From NCBI GenBank assembly GCA_000435835.1, contig FR883428.1:821-45799 (forward strand): a stretch of DNA of 44,979 nucleotides, written 5' to 3'. The stretch is from Clostridium sp. CAG:221. Its GTDB lineage: Bacteria > Bacillota > Clostridia > Clostridiales > Clostridiaceae. Under the pieces are notes generated by a model. It worked only from the letters and a program-made list of their open reading frames with translations, did not search any database and was not told the origin of the DNA. Below are positions 1-7,963 of the stretch, piece by piece. The translations under genes and the position numbers were made by a program. Position 1 is the stretch's first letter; each line of letters opens with the position of its first letter.

Positions 1-228
1 GAACAGTATGATATTCAACACTCTCTCCTCTTTAAGATAAAGTTCCATTAAAACAAGGGTTTAGTTTTGTAATAAGTATATAACTAATCAAACCTTAGAT
101 AAAGTTATAGTAAAAAATAAATAAGTAAACTAGATTTGATAAAATGAAATATATGTTAATTATGTATAAAATATGAAAAGATATAGTAAAATACTAAGTG
201 TGATTTATTATAGTTTGGAGGTGATAGG
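1..228. other. Non-coding leader upstream of the cas operon
   Basis: No open frame of useful size is visible. The region is AT-rich and ends in a strong ribosome-binding site (GGAGGTG at about 217-223) for cas8b. TTGATA at 136-141 and TATAAA at 165-170 resemble promoter boxes but are 23 bases apart, so I do not call a promoter. No repeat-spacer pattern is visible here. The window begins inside this region, so a gene or array could lie just to the left. Confidence 0.5.
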
Positions 229-1896
229 ATGATTAATGCAATAAGGGATATTGGCTCTTATTTAAGAGAAAACAATGGTGTTTCAGAAGAGGATATTGTT
301 AGAAGTTTAGTTAATAAGATAGAAGGCAATAACATTAATGAAATACTAACTATAGATATTAAAGATAATAGTGAAATAATAACAAATAGTGAAGAGTTTT
401 ATTCTGAAATTACAACAAAAGCTTTATATTATCAATCAGGTAATGGCGCATTGGGTGGTGCGTTAAGGGCTGATTTTTTTAAAGATGAGGAAAAAGAGAA
501 GCAAAAGTTTGATAAAAAAATAAAGAATACATTAACCTATTGTGGAGAAGAAGATAAATATGATGAAGTAAGAAAAATAATTTATGAAAAAATCAAAAAC
601 CAAGGTAAGAATTTTTTTGTAGTGATACTTAAAAATGGAAGATATCCATATGAAATATTTAAAAATAAATTTTTAGACAAAATGTATTCTACTACTTATA
701 AAAGAATATCTAATAAGCACATATGTCATTTTTGTAGTAAAAAAGGTGAAGTATTTAATACAACAACTTACAAATTTTATACCAATGATAAAGAAGTATA
801 TGGAAGTATAGATAATAAGGAAAAATTCGGTGTGGTAATGTGTAAAAACTGTCTAAATGATGTGCTTATTGGCAAAAAATACGTGGAAGATAAGTTAACT
901 ACTTATTGGATAGGTAAAAATGTTATGTTTATACCACATGATTTCAATGAAGAGTTAGAAAGTATTTATGAAAATTCTACCTTAACAAGTGATGATAAGA
1001 AAAATTTCATTTCAAATATAAGTCAAGATGAAGAGCTTGTTCTTGAAATGCTAGGTAGTGGAAATACAGAGACTGATATAATTTTTTTTGAAAAAGATGC
1101 AAATAAAACATTTTATATTTATCACACAATAAAAAGTATGTTACCTTCAAGATTTGGAGAGTTAGCTAACTATTTAAAAAAGTATAAACTAAAGTTATAC
1201 AAAATAATAGAATACTCAACAGCTATTAAAGTTGGAACTAAAGGGATAGAAACTACAGATAAAGAGAAATTAAGAATTGTTGAAGCGATTTTTACAGGAA
1301 GAAAAATTCAGAGAAATCTATTTTTTACAAGAGCAATGATGGTATACAAACAAGATTATATAAATGGAAATTCAAAGTTTACATCTGAAAACATAGGTAA
1401 AGTATATAATTTTTTAGTGGAGACAGGGTGTTTAAAAGGAGGATTTGATGTAATGACTAAATATGAAGACTACAAAGATTTATTTAACAATAATCCAAGC
1501 TATTTTGACATAAATGAAAAGAAAGCTTGGTTTTTAATTGGTATGGCATATAACTATATTAATTATAGGATGAAAAAACAAAATTCAATGGAAGAAGGAA
1601 AGTTAGCTGATAAGACATCTTTAGATAAAAACTTTTTCTTTGCAAGAAAATTTGATTTTAAAGATTTTATATATTTTTTTAATCTTTTAAGTGATAAGAC
1701 AATAAAATATAACATTAATTCACCATGGTTAAAAGAAATTACTACAGATGCAAAGCTATTTATGGCAAATCAAAATGGAAAATTAAGCTCAGATGAAGCA
1801 AAATATATATTCTTTTGGGGAATAGATAGTAACTTTAAAAAGTCTTATGAGAGAGAAGGAAATAATGAAGATATTAAAAATGGGGAGGATAATTAA
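229..1896 (+). CDS. cas8b: Type I-B CRISPR-Cas Cascade large subunit Cas8b (Csh1/TM1802-like)
   Basis: The 555-residue product is the probable large subunit of a type I-B Cascade, the part that helps recognise the PAM and recruit Cas3. Two CxxC pairs (C166/C169 and C205/C208) form a zinc-finger-like insert, as in the CXXC-CXXC class of Cas8b proteins. The length is normal for the family. The start is an ATG with GGAGGTG five bases upstream. It is the first gene of a compact operon, with only two bases before cas7. The identity rests on the zinc-finger layout and on the clear Cas7, Cas5, Cas3 and Cas6 genes behind it. Cas8 sequences diverge quickly, so the exact subfamily is uncertain. The gene appears intact. 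Confidence 0.85.
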   Translation: MINAIRDIGSYLRENNGVSEEDIVRSLVNKIEGNNINEILTIDIKDNSEIITNSEEFYSEITTKALYYQSGNGALGGALRADFFKDEEKEKQKFDKKIKNTLTYCGEEDKYDEVRKIIYEKIKNQGKNFFVVILKNGRYPYEIFKNKFLDKMYSTTYKRISNKHICHFCSKKGEVFNTTTYKFYTNDKEVYGSIDNKEKFGVVMCKNCLNDVLIGKKYVEDKLTTYWIGKNVMFIPHDFNEELESIYENSTLTSDDKKNFISNISQDEELVLEMLGSGNTETDIIFFEKDANKTFYIYHTIKSMLPSRFGELANYLKKYKLKLYKIIEYSTAIKVGTKGIETTDKEKLRIVEAIFTGRKIQRNLFFTRAMMVYKQDYINGNSKFTSENIGKVYNFLVETGCLKGGFDVMTKYEDYKDLFNNNPSYFDINEKKAWFLIGMAYNYINYRMKKQNSMEEGKLADKTSLDKNFFFARKFDFKDFIYFFNLLSDKTIKYNINSPWLKEITTDAKLFMANQNGKLSSDEAKYIFFWGIDSNFKKSYEREGNNEDIKNGEDN

Positions 1897-1898
1897 TT

Positions 1899-2786
1899 AT
1901 GGCAAATACAAGAGAATTTTTACTATTTACAGATTGTACAATGGCAAATCCTAATGGAGATATGATAAACGAAAATAGACCAAGATATGATGAATGTACA
2001 GGAAAGCTTGAAATGTCTGATGTAAGAATAAAAAGATACTTTAGAGAAGAAGCAGATAATAGGGAATTAAAGGTATTTGTTAGACCAACTAAAAAAGATG
2101 ATGGGAAATACCTAGACTGTAAAGGTGTTGCAAAAAAAATCATTGAAGATAACTTTGGAAATGCTAAAGATGGAAAGGATAAGCTAGAAGGATTACTAAA
2201 GGAAGAATATATAGATGTTAAATTGTTTGGAGCTGTTGTAACTGAACCTAAATTTAATATTATAGGGCCGCTTCAAGTTATGTGGAGTAAGAGTATTCAT
2301 GAGGCAGAAATAAAATTTGCACAAGGAACAGCAGCATTTGCGTCAAAAGAAAACAAATCACAAGGGACAATGTGGGATAAATATTATACACCATATGCAT
2401 TATTTAAAACATATATGGTGTATAACGATAAGTGTGCCAAAAGGCAAAATATTAACGTAACATAAGAAGATATTGAACTTTTTAAAGATATACTAGTAGC
2501 AGGAATAAGGAGCTATAAAAGCACTTCAAAAAATCAGATGCCAAGAGCATTAGTGGAAGTAGTATACAATAGAAACTATATAGATGGGGAATTAGATTAT
2601 GTTAAAGCAAAATATAATAAATATGATTTAGCTATTAGATCTATAGATGAATTTACCTTTGATTTTAATGAATTAGTTAACTTTGTAGAATCACATAATG
2701 ATGTTGTAGAAAAAGTAAATGTGTACCTTCACCCTAAAGTAAATGTAGAAAATTTATCAGAAAAATTTAATGTTGAGTATATTTAG
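1899..2786 (+). pseudogene. cas7: Type I-B Cascade backbone Cas7 (Csh2/DevR), interrupted by in-frame TAA
   Basis: Cas7 forms the helical backbone that holds the crRNA. The N-terminus (FTDCTMANPNGDMINENRPR) is typical of Csh2. The frame stops at TAA 2463-2465 after 188 codons, but the same frame then stays open to 2786. The continuation reads as the rest of Cas7, including KNQMPRALVEVVY and YNRNYIDGELDYV. Without the stop the protein would be 295 residues, normal for Csh2. The interrupted context reads NINVT-stop-EDIELF, so one substitution (GAA or AAA to TAA) is enough to explain it. No ribosome-binding site precedes the internal ATG at 2538, so a separate second protein is unlikely. A truncated Cas7 would probably disable Cascade unless the stop is read through or is a sequencing error. 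Confidence 0.88.
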
Positions 2787-2805
2787 GAAACTTTGAGGTG
2801 TAAAA

Positions 2806-3474
2806 ATGAAAGCTTTAATATTTAAAGCCACAGGAGATTTTGCAAGGTTTAGATGCTCATATACTACTACATCAGCATTAACTTACTCTGTTATACATCC
2901 TATTGCAGTAAAAGGCCTTATTGGTGCTATTATGGGAATAGATTATGCAGAATTATTTGAATATACTAAAGGAATGAAGATAGCTATAGAGGTGCTGAAC
3001 CCTTTAAAAAAAGATACTCAAAGTTTTAACTTAGTACCACAAAGCGGTGGTAATGGAGCTGCAACATTCCCATCAAGAGTGGAGTTTTTAAGAGATGTAA
3101 GTTATAGGATTACAGTAATTGATGATGAAGATAAACTATTTCAAATAAGGGATGTCATAACAACTAAAAACTTTACATTTACTCCATATTTAGGAGCAAG
3201 CGAGCATATTGCAAAGATTACTTTCGAAGATATCATTGAAGCTAAGCGATTAGAAGGTACTAAGGGGAAGGTAAATTCAATAATTCCTAAAGATAAGGTG
3301 TTAATAGAAGAAAATAGTGATATTAAACTTTGTATAGATAGAATTCCAGTGAAAAATGAAAAATCAAGAGAGTATATAAAGTATGAAAAGATTGCATTTG
3401 CAGAAGGTACAAGTATTATTGCAGAGTTAAGTGATATATACAAAGTAGGTGATTATAATGTGTACTTCTTTTAA
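2806..3474 (+). CDS. cas5: Type I-B Cascade subunit Cas5b (Cas5h)
   Basis: Cas5 caps the 5' end of the crRNA in Cascade. The 222-residue product has the family N-terminus (KALIFKATGDFARFRCSYTT) and the region VIHPIAVKGLIGAIMG, with small residues at the turn, as in Cas5h proteins. Its length fits the family. The ATG is preceded by a GAGGTG-type site. The 3' end overlaps the start of cas3, which suggests translational coupling within the operon. The sequence shows no damage. The subfamily assignment follows from the Csh2-type Cas7 partner. Confidence 0.88.
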   Translation: MKALIFKATGDFARFRCSYTTTSALTYSVIHPIAVKGLIGAIMGIDYAELFEYTKGMKIAIEVLNPLKKDTQSFNLVPQSGGNGAATFPSRVEFLRDVSYRITVIDDEDKLFQIRDVITTKNFTFTPYLGASEHIAKITFEDIIEAKRLEGTKGKVNSIIPKDKVLIEENSDIKLCIDRIPVKNEKSREYIKYEKIAFAEGTSIIAELSDIYKVGDYNVYFF

Positions 3475-5770
3475 ATTGAAATCACATATTTATGAAAATA
3501 AATCATCACAATTATTAGTAGATCATCTAAGAGGTGTGGCGAAAATTGCAAAGGAAACATCACAATTAAATGGAATTGATGATAAAGAAATTATGAATGT
3601 TATAGAAATATTATGTTTATGTCATGACTTCGGAAAAGCAAGTTCATATTTTCAAAAATACTTAGAAGGCAAATATAATGGGGAGTTAAAAAAGCATGGA
3701 GAAATATCTGCATACTTTACTTATTATATGTTACCTGAAAGATGGAAGCTGATAGGATTTATTTGTGTTAAAAGGCATCATGGCAATATTGATATAGAGA
3801 ACAATAGCTTTTTTGCTACAGAAAATAAAGAAGCATTAAAAGAAATAAGTAAAGATATAAAAAATAATATTGAAGAATTGAAGTTAATTTATAAGTGTGA
3901 TTTAGAAGAGTTTTTTAGTAAAATGAATGATGGTTCATTAATAAAAGAAGTAAAATTAGCTTTTGTTAAAAGAACAACTACTATGAAAAGAAAAACAATA
4001 AAAGAACAGCAACAAGAATTTATGTGGCTACAATACTTGTGGTCACTTTTGCTTACAGGTGATAAAACGCAGCTTATAACAGGAAAAACTTTTAAAAATA
4101 TTCAAGGACTAAGTGAAAGATTTACTTTGAATTATAAAAATAAAATACGGAAGTCATTAATTGAAAGAATACCAGACATTGAGAAGTCACCATTGTTTAA
4201 TATCAGAGAAGAAATATATGATAGTGCTATAAGTTCTATTAATAGCTTAGACATAGAAAAGGATAGAAAATTATCTATAAATGTACCAACAGGTACAGGA
4301 AAGACAATTTCAGTTTATGGAGCAGCATTTAGATTAAGTGAGAGATTAATAGAAGAGAAGGGAATAGTACCAAATATTATTTACAACATACCTTTTATGA
4401 GCGTTATTGATCAAAACTATGATGTTTTAGAGGAAATATTAACAGCTAATGAGGTGGATACTTCAACAGATTTAATATTAAAACATCATTCTATGTCACC
4501 AATTGAGTATACGGATCATGAAGAAAAAGAATATAAAAACTATGATGCTAGATTTTTAGTGGAAAACTGGCAAAGTACAGTTATTACAACAACCTTTGTG
4601 CAATTATTTAACTCTATCTTTAAGTCTGGAGTGAATTCAATAATGCATAGATTTAATAAGCTTGCAGGTTCAATAATTATTTTAGACGAAGTGCAGGCAG
4701 TCCCTACTAAATATTATCCAATTATTGAAGATTTGTTTAATATATTATGTGATGATTTCAATTGTTATATTATTACTGTTACCGCAACAAAGCCATTGTT
4801 CTTAGAAGGAAAAGAACTTGTTATTAATAATCATATTATTTTTAAAGAAATGAATCGAATTATTTTTGAAAATAATACCCATAAGTCACTATATTTAAAT
4901 GACTTTAAAAAGGTGGTTTTAGATGATATAAAACATAATAATGATAAAAGCATCCTAGTTATTTTAAATACAGTAAAATCGACATTAGATGTATTTGATT
5001 ATTTAAAGGCAAAGCTAGGGGAAAGTAGAAAGATTATTTATTTAAGTACTGAGATAATTCCTAAAGTTAGGTTAGAAATTATAAAGGAAATAAAGGATAG
5101 TAAAGATAAGTATATTTTAATTTCAACCCAATTAATAGAAGCTGGTGTTGATTTAGACTTTGATATTGTATACCGTGATATTGCTCCAATGGATTGTATA
5201 AACCAAAGTGCAGGAAGAGCTAATAGAAATGGTGTTAAAGGAACAGGAATTGTAAAGCTATATAAACTGATGGATGATAATAATAAAATCTTTGCTTCAT
5301 TTGTTTACTCTAATTCTCTATTAAGAGCAACGTTAACAATCCTTAAGGATAAAAGGGTCATTGAAGAGAATGAGCTTTTGGAAATAAATAATGCATACTT
5401 TGCCAAAGTAAAAGAGGTAACAGGCAATCGTAGTCTTGAAGAATACAAAACTTATTGTGAGTATATTAGGAATTTAAGGTTACAAGATATCAGAAAATTT
5501 GAACTTATTGAAGAAAATAAAAATAAAATAGATGTAATAATCAGATATAATGATGAAGTAGAAAAATATATAAATATAATAGAAAATTCAAAAGATTATT
5601 CCGAACAGGATGTAATTAATGGATGGCGTGGTTTAAATAAGTATAAGATTTCTGTAAATAGAGATGTAGTAAAAGATATGGTATATGAAATAAAAGGAAG
5701 TAATTTTATAAATGGATCAGATTATAATAAAAATAGAGGTATTATAAGGCGTAGTAGTGTAATAATTTAG
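3458..5770 (+). CDS. cas3: CRISPR-associated nuclease-helicase Cas3 (HD domain fused to helicase)
   Basis: Cas3 is recruited by target-bound Cascade and unwinds and degrades DNA. The N-terminal HD nuclease domain shows H23, the H56-D57 pair, H80 and H107-H108. The superfamily 2 helicase follows: Walker A PTGTGKT (about 277-283), DEVQ box (about 410-413), TVTATKP, and motif VI QSAGRANRNG (about 583-592). All key residues are present, so the 770-residue protein looks intact. I chose ATG 3458 because AGGTGA (3446-3451) lies six bases upstream; a GTG at 3449 sits inside that ribosome-binding site. The gene overlaps cas5 by 17 bases. Retaining an intact Cas3 beside a broken cas7 suggests the lesion is recent or artefactual. 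Confidence 0.95.
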   Translation: MCTSFKLKSHIYENKSSQLLVDHLRGVAKIAKETSQLNGIDDKEIMNVIEILCLCHDFGKASSYFQKYLEGKYNGELKKHGEISAYFTYYMLPERWKLIGFICVKRHHGNIDIENNSFFATENKEALKEISKDIKNNIEELKLIYKCDLEEFFSKMNDGSLIKEVKLAFVKRTTTMKRKTIKEQQQEFMWLQYLWSLLLTGDKTQLITGKTFKNIQGLSERFTLNYKNKIRKSLIERIPDIEKSPLFNIREEIYDSAISSINSLDIEKDRKLSINVPTGTGKTISVYGAAFRLSERLIEEKGIVPNIIYNIPFMSVIDQNYDVLEEILTANEVDTSTDLILKHHSMSPIEYTDHEEKEYKNYDARFLVENWQSTVITTTFVQLFNSIFKSGVNSIMHRFNKLAGSIIILDEVQAVPTKYYPIIEDLFNILCDDFNCYIITVTATKPLFLEGKELVINNHIIFKEMNRIIFENNTHKSLYLNDFKKVVLDDIKHNNDKSILVILNTVKSTLDVFDYLKAKLGESRKIIYLSTEIIPKVRLEIIKEIKDSKDKYILISTQLIEAGVDLDFDIVYRDIAPMDCINQSAGRANRNGVKGTGIVKLYKLMDDNNKIFASFVYSNSLLRATLTILKDKRVIEENELLEINNAYFAKVKEVTGNRSLEEYKTYCEYIRNLRLQDIRKFELIEENKNKIDVIIRYNDEVEKYINIIENSKDYSEQDVINGWRGLNKYKISVNRDVVKDMVYEIKGSNFINGSDYNKNRGIIRRSSVII

Positions 5771-5781
5771 GAGGAATAACT

Positions 5782-6438
5782 TTGAATTTAGAGGTTTGTA
5801 CTGTAAAATACTCAGAATTAAAATTGAAAAATAGAGATGCTGAAAAAATTAGAGGATATATAGGGAATAGGTATATAGACAATAATCTTCTTCATAACCA
5901 TGATGATAATAAATTTATATATAGATATCCATTAGTTCAATATAAAGTAATAGATAATATTCCAACAATAATTGGTATAAATGAAGCAGCAAATATTGTT
6001 GCTAAAATTGGGCTTTTTGAGGATGAGTTAATAATAAGAGATGTTAGTTATGATATTAATCAAAAAGAAATTAATAAAGAAAATATTGAATTTGGGTGTA
6101 CGGATGATTACATAGAGTATGAGTTTGTTACCACTTGGATAGCAATAAATCAAAAGAACAGATCAGAATATCAATATGGTAATGAAATAAAGAAAGAAGA
6201 GATTTTAAAAAAAGTATTGATTGGTAATATTATTTCTATGTCTAAAGGATTAGGATATACAGTTAGTAAACAGTTAATTTGTTGGATAAATGTTGAAGAG
6301 AAAAGAGTGAAGTTAAAAGGAATTACTCATGTTGGATTTGTTGGGAAATTCAAAGTTAACTTTAAAATACCAGATTATCTTGGGTTAGGTAAATCAGTTT
6401 CAAGAGGATTTGGTACAATTAAAAAAAGTTATAGTTAA
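5782..6438 (+). CDS. cas6: CRISPR pre-crRNA endonuclease Cas6b
   Basis: Cas6 cuts the repeat in precursor crRNA. The 218-residue protein matches the Cas6b layout: an N-terminal segment DAEKIRGYIGNRYI, histidines H38 and H40 before FIYRYPLVQYKVI, and a C-terminal glycine-rich loop (LGLGKSVSRGFGTIKK) at the extreme end. It starts at TTG with a perfect AGGAGG (5769-5774) seven bases upstream. No in-frame ATG lies nearby. It is the last gene of the operon, unlike many type I-B loci where cas6 comes first. A strong hairpin follows, and no adaptation genes come after it. Confidence 0.85.
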   Translation: MNLEVCTVKYSELKLKNRDAEKIRGYIGNRYIDNNLLHNHDDNKFIYRYPLVQYKVIDNIPTIIGINEAANIVAKIGLFEDELIIRDVSYDINQKEINKENIEFGCTDDYIEYEFVTTWIAINQKNRSEYQYGNEIKKEEILKKVLIGNIISMSKGLGYTVSKQLICWINVEEKRVKLKGITHVGFVGKFKVNFKIPDYLGLGKSVSRGFGTIKKSYS

Positions 6439-6446
6439 ACTAATAA

Positions 6447-6490
6447 ATATAGGCTAGAAGAATGCAATTATGTGTTCTTCTAGCCTATAT
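6447..6490. terminator. Terminator of the cas operon
   Basis: A perfect 16-bp inverted repeat (arms 6447-6462 and 6475-6490) surrounds a 12-base loop, 9 bases after the cas6 stop. The T-run behind it is weak (TTTACTTT), so this may be a Rho-independent terminator or an mRNA-stabilising hairpin. It marks the right border of the cas operon. Confidence 0.7.
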
Positions 6491-6565
6491 TTACTTTAAA
6501 AGTTAGTAATTATTATATAAATATAAAAATATTATTTAATAAAAATAAGTTTAAGAGGGGGTAAT

Positions 6566-6852
6566 ATGAAAAAGTCAAAGAAATCAAATGATAAGAAAAA
6601 AATAGATGAACTTAAACAAATTGAGGTATTAAAAGATAAAAAAATAGTATTCTTTACAAATGGCGAGTTAAAAAGTTTATTGGAAAGACGTTATGTAAAC
6701 ACTATGATTTTGTAGTTAAGGTTACTAATGGACTTGCACACTCAATAGGACATATTATTAATTTTGAAGCAAAAAAAGTTAATGCAAAATTAATAACAAC
6801 GAGCCATGTAAACATTGATTTGTTATTGAATGATATAGTACTACAGCTATAA
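6566..6852 (+). pseudogene. Small unknown gene, probably frameshifted
   Basis: A strong GAGGGGG site precedes ATG 6566, which opens a lysine-rich 49-residue frame ending at TAG 6713-6715 (start MKKSKKSNDKKK, middle KIVFFTNGELKSLL). The next frame is open from about 6640 to the TAA at 6850-6852. It reads with normal-looking composition (GKTLCKHYDFVVKVTNGLAH, then HIINFE and HVNIDLLLNDIVLQL). One shift near 6675-6690 would join the two into a protein of roughly 95 residues. I do not recognise the family. It could also be an intact 49-residue protein followed by chance sequence. The remaining intergenic bases (6491-6565 and 6853-6937) show nothing I can name. Confidence 0.4.
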
Positions 6853-6937
6853 TAGATGTTATCAGAATAAGTTTTAGTGGCTCATATTCTGTAGGACTGA
6901 TATAATATTTTTAGAAAATGTACAAAGGAGAAGTTAG

Positions 6938-7903
6938 ATGAAATATTATTTAGCACCGATGGAAGGTATTACAGGATACATATATAGAAATGCTTATGCA
7001 AAAAGCTTTCATAACATAGATAAATACTTTACCCCATTTATTGTGCCTAATGAGAGTAAAAGCCTAAAGACTAAAGAGTTTAAGGATATGCTGCCAGAAA
7101 ATAATAGAGGGTTAAATATAATTCCACAAATCCTTACAGATGATGCAGAAGGCTTTATATTTACTTGTAAGAAGCTAAAGCAGCTTGGATATGATGAGGT
7201 TAATTTAAACTTAGGATGTCCATCTAGTATTGTGGTGTCAAAAGGTAGAGGTTCAGGTTTTCTAGCAAGAGTGGATGAATTAGACGCTTTTTTAGATGAA
7301 ATATATAAAATTGATGATATGAGAATATCAATAAAAACAAGAATAGGAAAAGATACCCCAGAAGAATTTTATCAGCTATTAAATATTTATAATAAATATC
7401 CTTTAGAAGAGCTTATAATTCATCCAAGGACTCAAAAAGATTTCTATGGCAATAAGCCTAATCTAGAAATTTTTAAAGATGCATTAAGCTTAAGTAAGCA
7501 TTCCATTTGTTATAATGGTGATATTTTTACAGTTGAAGATCATAATAATATTAAAGGATTATTTCCAACAGTTGATAAAATTATGCTTGGAAGAGGAATA
7601 CTGGCAAATCCGGGATTAATGCATGAAATTAAAAATAACGCACTTATAAATAAGGAAATGCTTGAAGGATTTCATGAAGAAATTTTTCAAAGCTATAGAG
7701 AATTCTTTGGTGATGATAAATATGCTTTATTTAGAATGAAAGAGTTATGGGGATATATGATTTATATCTTTTCAAATAGTAAAGAATATTCGATGAAAAT
7801 TAAAAAGTCTCAAAATATAGCTGAATATAATGAAGCAGTGTCAAAGCTACTAGAAGAACAAGAAATAGTAGCAGGGGCAGGGTTGTTTAGCAAACATGAT
7901 TAA
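6938..7903 (+). CDS. dus: tRNA-dihydrouridine synthase (Dus family)
   Basis: This FMN enzyme reduces uridine to dihydrouridine in tRNA. The 321-residue TIM-barrel protein opens with YYLAPMEGITGYIYRNAY and carries the signature NLNLGCPSSIVVSKGRGSG, where C94 is the expected catalytic cysteine. The later motifs TRIG, LIIHPRTQKDFY (the family HGRT-like segment), YNGDIFT and MLGRGILANPGL bind FMN and phosphate. An AAAGGAG site lies upstream of ATG 6938. It is a single-gene unit convergent with the phosphoesterase, the two sharing a bidirectional hairpin. Which Dus subgroup (A, B or C-like) it belongs to cannot be settled by eye. Confidence 0.93.
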   Translation: MKYYLAPMEGITGYIYRNAYAKSFHNIDKYFTPFIVPNESKSLKTKEFKDMLPENNRGLNIIPQILTDDAEGFIFTCKKLKQLGYDEVNLNLGCPSSIVVSKGRGSGFLARVDELDAFLDEIYKIDDMRISIKTRIGKDTPEEFYQLLNIYNKYPLEELIIHPRTQKDFYGNKPNLEIFKDALSLSKHSICYNGDIFTVEDHNNIKGLFPTVDKIMLGRGILANPGLMHEIKNNALINKEMLEGFHEEIFQSYREFFGDDKYALFRMKELWGYMIYIFSNSKEYSMKIKKSQNIAEYNEAVSKLLEEQEIVAGAGLFSKHD

Positions 7904-7907
7904 AAAT

Positions 7908-7946
7908 AAATTCTAAGAAAATTATTGTATAATTTTCTTAGAATTT
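7908..7946. terminator. Bidirectional terminator between dus and the phosphoesterase gene
   Basis: Perfect 18-bp inverted repeat (arms 7908-7925 and 7929-7946) with a three-base loop. T-rich sequence follows it on the plus strand (TTTTGTTTTTATT) and on the minus strand (ATTTATTTTTAAT), so it can stop transcription from both convergent genes. Confidence 0.85.
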
Positions 7947-7963
7947 TGTTTTTATTGAAAGAT

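Noticed and set aside
2538..2786. Independent small gene after cas7
   Set aside because: It is in phase with cas7, lacks a ribosome-binding site, and its sequence is the Cas7 C-terminus.
3449..3457. GTG start for cas3 at 3449
   Set aside because: The GTG falls inside the AGGTGA ribosome-binding site that serves ATG 3458.
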